DNA of 64,000 nt from the NCBI RefSeq assembly GCF_039831995.1, contig NZ_JBDOIO010000004.1, positions 558,001-622,000 of the forward strand. Reading direction: 5' to 3'. The DNA is from Paenibacillus pabuli (GTDB lineage Bacteria > Bacillota > Bacilli > Paenibacillales > Paenibacillaceae). How positions within the stretch are numbered: the first letter of the stretch is position 1; each line of letters starts with the position of its first letter. Position numbers and translations under genes: made by a program. This document shows positions 58,615-64,000 of the stretch, piece by piece. A model generated the notes under the pieces. The model made no database searches and was not told where the DNA came from. It worked only from the letters and a program-made list of their open reading frames with translations.

Positions 58615-58657
58615 AAATAAAAAAACTCCTGCTGATGTTGAAACATCAGCAGGAGTC
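58615..58657 (-). terminator. Terminator of the gcv operon
   Basis: ACTCCTGCTGATGT and ACATCAGCAGGAGT are perfect 14-base arms. On the minus strand a run of seven Ts follows. Confidence 0.95.
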
Positions 58658-58680
58658 CTTTGCTTGACATTAATAACTGG

Positions 58681-60234
58681 TTAACTGCACGCGCAGTTCA
58701 ATACAGGTTTACGTGCCGCTGTGGTCTCATCCAGACGAGTAACGGGTGTGCCATAGGGTGCGTTGAGTACCAGTTCAGGTGTCTCTTCTGCTTCCTTGGC
58801 AATGCGTATCATCGTATCGATGAAGCCATCCAGCGTTTCTTTGCTCTCCGTTTCCGTTGGTTCAATCATGATGCATTCTTCTACGTTGAGCGGGAAGTAG
58901 ACGGTTGGCGGATGATACCCAAAATCAAGCAGCCGTTTGGCTACATCCAATGTTCTTACGCCGTATTGCTTCAGGCCCCGGCCAGACATGACAAATTCAT
59001 GCTTACATACACCTGGATACGGAATCTCGTAATACGGTGCAAGACGTGCCATCATATAGTTGGCATTGAGTACGGCACATTCGGATACCCGGCGCAAGCC
59101 TTCTGGTCCGTACGTACGAATGTAAGCATAGGCGCGTACCAGAATACCGAAGTTGCCGTAATACGCTTTGACTCGGCCGATCGATTGATCCCCTTCACGA
59201 TCCAAAGCGTATTGTCCCTGATCGTTCTTGATCACCATTGGTTTCGGCAGGAACGGGATCAGACGGCTTTTTACACCGACGGGTCCCGCACCAGGACCTC
59301 CTCCGCCGTGCGGGGTGCTCATCGTTTTGTGCAAGTTCAGATGCACGACATCGAAGCCCATATCACCAGGACGGGTAATGCCCATAATGGCATTGGAGTT
59401 GGCTCCATCATAATAGAGCAGGCCACCAGCTTGATGCACGATCGAAGCAATCTCCTGGATGTCCTTTTCAAACAATCCCAGGGTATTTGGATTGGTCAGC
59501 ATCAACGCTGCGGTATCGGAACCTACGGCTGCACGCAGTGCAGCCAGATCGACCAGACCGTCCGCACGGGAGGGAATGGTTACCGTCTCGAAGCCAGCCA
59601 CGGTTGCACTTGCGGGGTTGGTGCCATGTGAAGAATCCGGCACAATGACTTTGGTCCGCTGTTCACCACGACCTTCGTGATAGGCACGAATCATCATGAG
59701 GCCGGTCCATTCACCGTGTGCACCAGCCGCAGGTTGCAGGGTCACGGCGTCCATGCCAGTCAGACCTGCAAGGTCTTTTTGCAACGTGTAGAGCAGCTCA
59801 AGTGCACCTTGGATGCTGGATTCAGGCTGATACGGATGGATCTTGGCAAATCCGCTATAGCGAGCCACATCTTCGTTAATTTTCGGATTATACTTCATCG
59901 TACAAGAGCCAAGTGGATAAAATCCGTTATCTACCCCGAAGTTGCGGCGGGAAAGCGCAGTATAGTGACGAATGACATCCACTTCAAATACCTCAGGCAG
60001 TGCAGCTGCTTCCGAACGCAGCATTTCCCGGGGAATCAAGCTCTCTGGATCTTGACGCGGAACATCGCATTCAGGCAGGGAGTAAGCGACACGACCCGGG
60101 CTGCTCAGTTCAAAGATCAGCGATTGCTCTGGAGCAGGCGATGCTGCCTGTGCCACTTGTTTCATACTGGTTTCGGCTTGGGAAGGAGCTGCCGTTTCCG
60201 GCTGTCCTTGGATGGTTGTCATTTCCTGAGTCAC
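58681..60234 (-). CDS. gcvPB: Glycine dehydrogenase (decarboxylating) subunit 2, P-protein beta
   Basis: The 517-residue PLP enzyme subunit has the PLP lysine K303 in [20 protein letters not shown], plus [30 protein letters not shown], and [15 protein letters not shown]. With GcvPA it decarboxylates glycine. It starts with GTG at 60234 with GGAGGG 6 bases before, and overlaps gcvPA by GTGA. The N-terminus has about 35 extra Gln/Ala/Pro/Thr-rich residues relative to the usual 485-490-residue form. It ends with a Cys-rich CACS. Confidence 0.95.
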   Translation of the reverse strand: MTQEMTTIQGQPETAAPSQAETSMKQVAQAASPAPEQSLIFELSSPGRVAYSLPECDVPRQDPESLIPREMLRSEAAALPEVFEVDVIRHYTALSRRNFGVDNGFYPLGSCTMKYNPKINEDVARYSGFAKIHPYQPESSIQGALELLYTLQKDLAGLTGMDAVTLQPAAGAHGEWTGLMMIRAYHEGRGEQRTKVIVPDSSHGTNPASATVAGFETVTIPSRADGLVDLAALRAAVGSDTAALMLTNPNTLGLFEKDIQEIASIVHQAGGLLYYDGANSNAIMGITRPGDMGFDVVHLNLHKTMSTPHGGGGPGAGPVGVKSRLIPFLPKPMVIKNDQGQYALDREGDQSIGRVKAYYGNFGILVRAYAYIRTYGPEGLRRVSECAVLNANYMMARLAPYYEIPYPGVCKHEFVMSGRGLKQYGVRTLDVAKRLLDFGYHPPTVYFPLNVEECIMIEPTETESKETLDGFIDTMIRIAKEAEETPELVLNAPYGTPVTRLDETTAARKPVLNCACS

Positions 60235-61586
60235 AGCGATCCCTCCAATACACGTGCGAATTCGTCAATCTCTTCCTTGCTGCGCCGTTCCGTCACGGCT
60301 ACCAGCATATGTCCGGCAAGCTCCGGGTAATCCCGTCCAAGTTCATATCCACCGATGAAACCGGCATCCAGCAGCTTCAACTGAAGGGCATCGACGTCTG
60401 TTCCTTCGGGCAGTTGAATGACAAACTCATTGAATGTAGGTGCATTAAAGGTCAGGCTGACCCCAGGAATCGCAGTCAGTGCTTGAAGCGCATAATAGCT
60501 CTTTTGCAAATTCAGATCAGCTACATCAATCATGCCCTGTCTTCCCATGGTAGACATATATACAGAAGCGCTTAACGCTAGCAAAGCCTGATTGGAGCAG
60601 ATGTTGGATGTCGCCTTTTCACGGCGGATATGCTGTTCCCGCGCTTGGAGCGTCAGTACAAAACCGCGTTTACCGTTGCGATCGGTTGTCTGGCCAACGA
60701 TCCGGCCAGGAATCCGGCGCATATGAGCCTGGGAAACAGCGAAATATCCACATGTAGGACCACCGAGCGAAGCGGAAATGCCAAGGGGCTGTGCATCGCC
60801 GACAACGATGTCGGCACCCAGCTTGCCTGGAGCTTCGAGCAGGCCAAGCGCCAGCGGGTTTGCGCTGACCACGAGCAGACCCTTGTGCGCATGCGCGAGG
60901 TCTGCCGCCTGTTTTACATTTTCCACGGCACCGAAGAAGTTAGGGCTCTGAATCATGACGGCTGCGGTATCATCCGATACGGCCGCTTGAAGGGCCTCCC
61001 AGTCGGTCACCCCATTCTGATAACCAATCTCGACTATCTCCAAATTCAGACCGTGTGCATAAGCCTTCAATACTTGACGGGCTTCTGGATGAACGGTACG
61101 GGATACGATCAGCTGTTTGCGGCGGGTTGCCGCAGCGGCCAGGTTCCCTGCTTCCGCAAATGCGGTTGCGCCATCATACATGCTCGCATTGGCTACAGCC
61201 ATGCCAGTCAGTTCACAGATATACGATTGAAATTCGAAGATCGCCTGGAGCTCGCCCTGACTGATTTCGGGCTGATATGGCGTATAGGCAGTATAGAACT
61301 CGGAACGGGAAATGACGTGATTAATAACGGAAGGGATGTGATGATCGTAAATGCCTGCACCCAGGAAACTGGCGTGTGTCTCAAAATTGGCATTCGTACC
61401 CGCTTGCTTGGACATATGGCGCGTCAGTGCGTATTCATCCAGTTTGGAGGAGACAGGCAGCTCGCCCTGATAACGAATCTCCTGTGGAATGTCCTGGAAC
61501 AGATCTTCAATCGTGTCCACACCGATGGTTGCGAGCATGGCGCTCTGATCCTGTTCAGTCATGGGAATATAGCGGTGCTTGCTCAT
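60231..61586 (-). CDS. gcvPA: Glycine dehydrogenase (decarboxylating) subunit 1, P-protein alpha
   Basis: The 451-residue subunit begins [20 protein letters not shown] and has [40 protein letters not shown], and [20 protein letters not shown]. It completes the heterotetrameric P-protein with GcvPB. It begins one base after the gcvT stop, so the three genes are translated as a tight unit. Length (about 450) is typical of the split Firmicute type. Confidence 0.96.
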   Translation of the reverse strand: MSKHRYIPMTEQDQSAMLATIGVDTIEDLFQDIPQEIRYQGELPVSSKLDEYALTRHMSKQAGTNANFETHASFLGAGIYDHHIPSVINHVISRSEFYTAYTPYQPEISQGELQAIFEFQSYICELTGMAVANASMYDGATAFAEAGNLAAAATRRKQLIVSRTVHPEARQVLKAYAHGLNLEIVEIGYQNGVTDWEALQAAVSDDTAAVMIQSPNFFGAVENVKQAADLAHAHKGLLVVSANPLALGLLEAPGKLGADIVVGDAQPLGISASLGGPTCGYFAVSQAHMRRIPGRIVGQTTDRNGKRGFVLTLQAREQHIRREKATSNICSNQALLALSASVYMSTMGRQGMIDVADLNLQKSYYALQALTAIPGVSLTFNAPTFNEFVIQLPEGTDVDALQLKLLDAGFIGGYELGRDYPELAGHMLVAVTERRSKEEIDEFARVLEGSL

Positions 61587-61587
61587 G

Positions 61588-62718
61588 CTAATCAGCTCCT
61601 TGGGTAGGTGTCTTTGACGTACGCGTCCGTTTATGAAAAGGGGTCTTCACGACCTCGGCTTTCAGTTTCTTGCCGCGAATCTCAATCTCGAGCGGGGTAC
61701 CCAGCGCAGCATATTGACTGTCGATAAGTGCGAGTCCCAAATTACGCTTCAACGTAGGTGACTGTGTACCTGTCGTTACTTCTCCGATCTGCACGCCTTC
61801 GGCGTAGATGGGATAGTGGGGACGCGGAATACCTCGCTCCAGCACTTCAATGCCGACCAATTTGCGGGCTGGCCCATCATTCTTTTGCTGCAATAGGGCT
61901 TCGTGTCCGATAAAAGGTCCGGCATCCAGCTTCACGAACATGCCTACGCCAGCTTCCAGCGGGGAAATGGTCGGTGACAGTTCCTGTCCGTACAGCGGCA
62001 GCTTCGCTTCGAATCGGAGTGTATCCCGTGCACCAAGCCCAGCCGGAACCAGTCCTTGATCTGCACCAGCCTCCATTAATCCGTTCCAGACCGCAGCGGC
62101 CTGATCTGCCTGTACGTAGAGTTCAAAGCCGTCTTCACCGGTATAACCGGTGCGGGATAGCAGCAATTTTACACCACAAACCTCAGCATTCTGTACAAAA
62201 CGAAAAGGCTCGATTATGGATACGGCGGTATCTGTAACTTTTCCGATGATGTCTGCAGCAAGCGGGCCCTGTAGAGCCAGGAGAGCTGTTTCCGCGGAGT
62301 CATTCGTCATGCTTACCCCAGGAACCATGTGCTCTTGCAACCAGGCCCAGTCCTTGTCAATATTGGAGGCATTCACGACGAGCATATAATGCTGATCTTT
62401 TAGCTTGTATACGAGCAGATCGTCCACTACGCCACCGTCCGGGTAACACATTAACGTGTATTGTGCCTGGCCGGGAACTAGTGTGGTCACGTCGTTGGTC
62501 GTCAGTTTCTGCAAAAATGCTTCGGCCTGTTCACCCTGCACCGTGAATTCACCCATGTGGGATACATCGAACAGTCCAGCCCGTTCGCGCACCGCTTCAT
62601 GTTCCTTCTGAATCCCGCTGAATTGCACCGGAAGCTCCCAGCCTCCAAAATCGATGCACCGTACACCTTCATATTGCTGATAAAGTGGATAGAGTGGAGT
62701 TCTAAGCAAATCGGACAT
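61588..62718 (-). CDS. gcvT: Aminomethyltransferase, glycine cleavage T-protein
   Basis: The 376-residue folate enzyme has [58 protein letters not shown] and [20 protein letters not shown]. It moves the methylene group from lipoyl-GcvH to tetrahydrofolate. GAGGTGA lies about 5 bases before the ATG. My reading of the exact start may be one base off. A TTG directly upstream is the other possible start. It is the first gene behind the glycine riboswitch. Confidence 0.95.
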   Translation of the reverse strand: MSDLLRTPLYPLYQQYEGVRCIDFGGWELPVQFSGIQKEHEAVRERAGLFDVSHMGEFTVQGEQAEAFLQKLTTNDVTTLVPGQAQYTLMCYPDGGVVDDLLVYKLKDQHYMLVVNASNIDKDWAWLQEHMVPGVSMTNDSAETALLALQGPLAADIIGKVTDTAVSIIEPFRFVQNAEVCGVKLLLSRTGYTGEDGFELYVQADQAAAVWNGLMEAGADQGLVPAGLGARDTLRFEAKLPLYGQELSPTISPLEAGVGMFVKLDAGPFIGHEALLQQKNDGPARKLVGIEVLERGIPRPHYPIYAEGVQIGEVTTGTQSPTLKRNLGLALIDSQYAALGTPLEIEIRGKKLKAEVVKTPFHKRTRTSKTPTQGAD

Positions 62719-62839
62719 CAAATCACCTCGTTATGGCCGCTACCGGGCCGAGTGTATAACATGAATGATGCATTCTTTTCTTGGATAAGTATGATTAAGG
62801 CTGCGCTGATGACAGCGCCGGCTCGATCCTGACTTTCGT

Positions 62840-62918
62840 TTTTTTGGGAAAAAGGAAAAGGACAGGCCAAAGAACCGGCATGCCAGAAGCACGCTGTATT
62901 CTTAGGCTCTGTCCTTGG
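62840..62918 (-). terminator. Expression platform terminator of the glycine riboswitch
   Basis: On the minus strand AAGGACAGAGCC (62907-62918) can pair with GGCCTGTCCTTTT (ending near 62855), followed by CCTTTTT. The 5' arm overlaps the closing stem of aptamer 2, so ligand binding should disrupt this stem and allow gcvT transcription. Confidence 0.65.
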
Positions 62919-63126
62919 TACCTGAGAGTTACCCCGCCAATAAGTTGCAGCAGGTTTCCCCTTGGGTGATCAAAACGCCCCATACAGGGCGAATAGATGC
63001 TCTCCAGAGTTGCGTCCCGTAAAAGTCCTTTTGCCTGAGAGATTCACCTCCCGCTTGTCGGGTGGTTTACTCCTTCGGCGTTACCGCATGCATCCAAGAG
63101 TTGGGCGTCACGGGTAATCTCTCCCT
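62905..63126 (-). ncRNA. Tandem glycine riboswitch (gcvT motif)
   Basis: Read on the minus strand, aptamer 1 begins GAGAGATTACCC near 63122, has CGCCGAAGGAGTAAACC, and closes with GAATCTCTCAGGCAAAAGGAC. Aptamer 2 begins CTCTGGAGAGC near 63005, has ACCCAAGGGGAAACC, and closes GTAACTCTCAGGTACCAAGGAC. Two CTCAGG-type closures and the linker between them are diagnostic of the cooperative tandem form. It should switch on gcvT-gcvPA-gcvPB when glycine is plentiful. Confidence 0.95.
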
Positions 63127-63175
63127 TTACATTCATCCGCGGGTGATGCACACAACAATTAACATTTACTCTCTC

Positions 63176-63205
63176 ATTAAAACGTGAATCCACTATCGAT
63201 GTCAA
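63176..63205 (-). promoter_or_regulatory. Promoter of the glycine riboswitch transcript
   Basis: On the minus strand TTGACA (63205-63200) and TTTAAT (63181-63176) are 18 bases apart, about 50 bases upstream of aptamer 1. Confidence 0.75.
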
Positions 63206-63379
63206 GAACGATATCACGAAAATTAATAAAAAACCGAATAATATTTATTAGTTTATAATTATTGTTCGTGTATATAAAAAGAGTGCGCTTACTATTCTAA
63301 TATTACCCATTATATGTAGAGTGAGGGTGTTTGCGTTACAGGCTGTAATCATCAAAAATCAAATAATTTGTGAGGTATC

Positions 63380-63409
63380 TTGACATTTCATTCAAAAATA
63401 TCTTACGCT
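63380..63409 (+). promoter_or_regulatory. Possible gcvH promoter
   Basis: TTGACA at 63380-63385 and TACGCT at 63404-63409 are 18 bases apart, about 65 bases before gcvH. The AT-rich remainder of 63206-63379 shows no gene. Confidence 0.55.
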
Positions 63410-63476
63410 ATGTTCTGGGAAAAAGGGTTGGCCGAAGGACGCATGCACTCATTAATGAAAAGCGAGGCGGATATCG

Positions 63477-63869
63477 ATGAGCGAATTGAAAAGTGATTTC
63501 CTGTACAGTGAAGAGCACGAGTGGGTGCAAACCGTAGGGGAGGATACTGTACGGATCGGCATTACCGAGTTCGCGCAGCATCAGCTGGGTGACATTGTGT
63601 TTGTGGAATTGCCTGACCTTGAATCGGATGTAAAAGCGGAAGAAAGTATTGGTACGATTGAATCCGTTAAGACGGTTTCAGATTTGTTTTCTCCGGTAAG
63701 TGGTTCCATTATTGCCGTGAATGAAGCACTGCAGGATGCACCTGAATTGGTTAACAGTTCGCCTTACGAAGAAGGCTGGATGATCGAGATTCGTGTTGAA
63801 GGTGATCTGACAGCAGCTTTGTCGAAACTGATGAATGCTGATGCCTATCGCAAGCATACCGAAGAGTAG
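63477..63869 (+). CDS. gcvH: Glycine cleavage system H protein
   Basis: The 130-residue lipoyl carrier has EEHEWVQTVGEDTVRIGITE, LGDIVFVELPDLESDV, and the lipoylated lysine K65 in GTIESVKTVSDLFSPVSG. It shuttles the aminomethyl group between P-, T- and L-proteins. It is divergent from gcvT and lacks the riboswitch, so its supply is probably set separately; GcvH also serves lipoate assembly in Firmicutes. GAGGCGG lies about 7 bases before the ATG. Confidence 0.97.
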   Translation: MSELKSDFLYSEEHEWVQTVGEDTVRIGITEFAQHQLGDIVFVELPDLESDVKAEESIGTIESVKTVSDLFSPVSGSIIAVNEALQDAPELVNSSPYEEGWMIEIRVEGDLTAALSKLMNADAYRKHTEE

Positions 63870-63942
63870 AATGTGTTTGCACTAAATAACCTATAATAAC
63901 CTATGATTTCTTCATAAACTGGACGTCCTCGCACGTCTTCAG

Positions 63943-63979
63943 AGCCTGTGTGAGCCTTGGAGCTCATTCAGGCTTTTTC
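63943..63979 (+). terminator. Terminator after gcvH
   Basis: AGCCTG-TG-TGAGC pairs with GCTCA-TT-CAGGCT, followed by TTTTT. Confidence 0.88.
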
Positions 63980-64000
63980 GTGCTTTCCAGGACACGGCTT

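Noticed and set aside
58660..59631. A 323-codon plus-strand open frame opposite gcvPB
   Set aside because: It is antisense to gcvPB and begins inside the gcv terminator.
60630..61607. A 325-codon plus-strand open frame opposite gcvPA
   Set aside because: It is antisense to a complete conserved enzyme, and its residue make-up is shadow-like.

Overview
The window is a stretch of ordinary chromosome from a low-to-mid GC Firmicute, most probably a Paenibacillus. The first half keeps the gene neighbourhood known from Bacillus subtilis as hisS-aspS-yrvM-yrvN-cymR-yrvO-yrrD-yrrI-alaS-yrzL-yrrK-yrzB-yrrL-yrrN-yrrO-yrrR. Insertions of transporters, a HelD helicase, a LysR cluster and a chemoreceptor interrupt it, and mnmA has moved to the opposite strand. 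I see no rRNA, tRNA, CRISPR array, insertion sequence, prophage or origin. Genus assignment is inference from protein style and synteny.

Layout. 1-3057: end of hisS, aspS and tcdA (tRNA charging and t6A modification). 3224-8755: purine permease, ABC exporter, HelD. 8853-11556: EamA exporter and SDR on the minus strand, divergent from a LysR regulator. 11599-13686: rarA and a pair of fluC fluoride channel genes. 13819-16967: mnmA (minus), then cymR and a cysteine desulfurase. 17133-23848: PRC-barrel protein, zinc ribbon, AI-2E-type permease, T-box-controlled alaS, ireB, ruvX, two DUF1292 genes. 23924-31668: mltG, trhP1, trhP2, a chemoreceptor and a class B PBP. 31647-38009: AI-2E-type permease, polysaccharide deacetylase, ilvD, KGG stress protein, acyltransferase. 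38231-43470: KDG kinase and KDPG aldolase under a palindromic promoter, then hydrolases, sirtuin and aldo/keto reductase. 43631-48532: AraC regulator divergent from the Leloir operon galK-galE-galT. 48816-50658: PPOX flavoprotein and an iron-type alcohol dehydrogenase. 50873-53009: NfeD-flotillin pair behind an extracytoplasmic-function sigma promoter. 53176-58433: glcT, RAT/terminator, ptsG-ptsH-ptsI. 58681-63869: gcvT-gcvPA-gcvPB (minus) behind a tandem glycine riboswitch, divergent from gcvH.

Working together. Several nutrient circuits can be read from the DNA. Glucose uptake is set by GlcT antitermination, alanyl-tRNA charging by a T-box, and glycine cleavage by a glycine riboswitch. Galactose use is probably set by an AraC protein and sugar-acid use by a palindrome plus a cre-like site. 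The membrane-stress NfeD/FloT pair has a SigW-type promoter. Translation quality genes (hisS, aspS, alaS, tcdA, mnmA, trhP1/2) are concentrated in the first half. The most interesting material is regulatory and architectural. I did not find a clearly undescribed multi-gene system.
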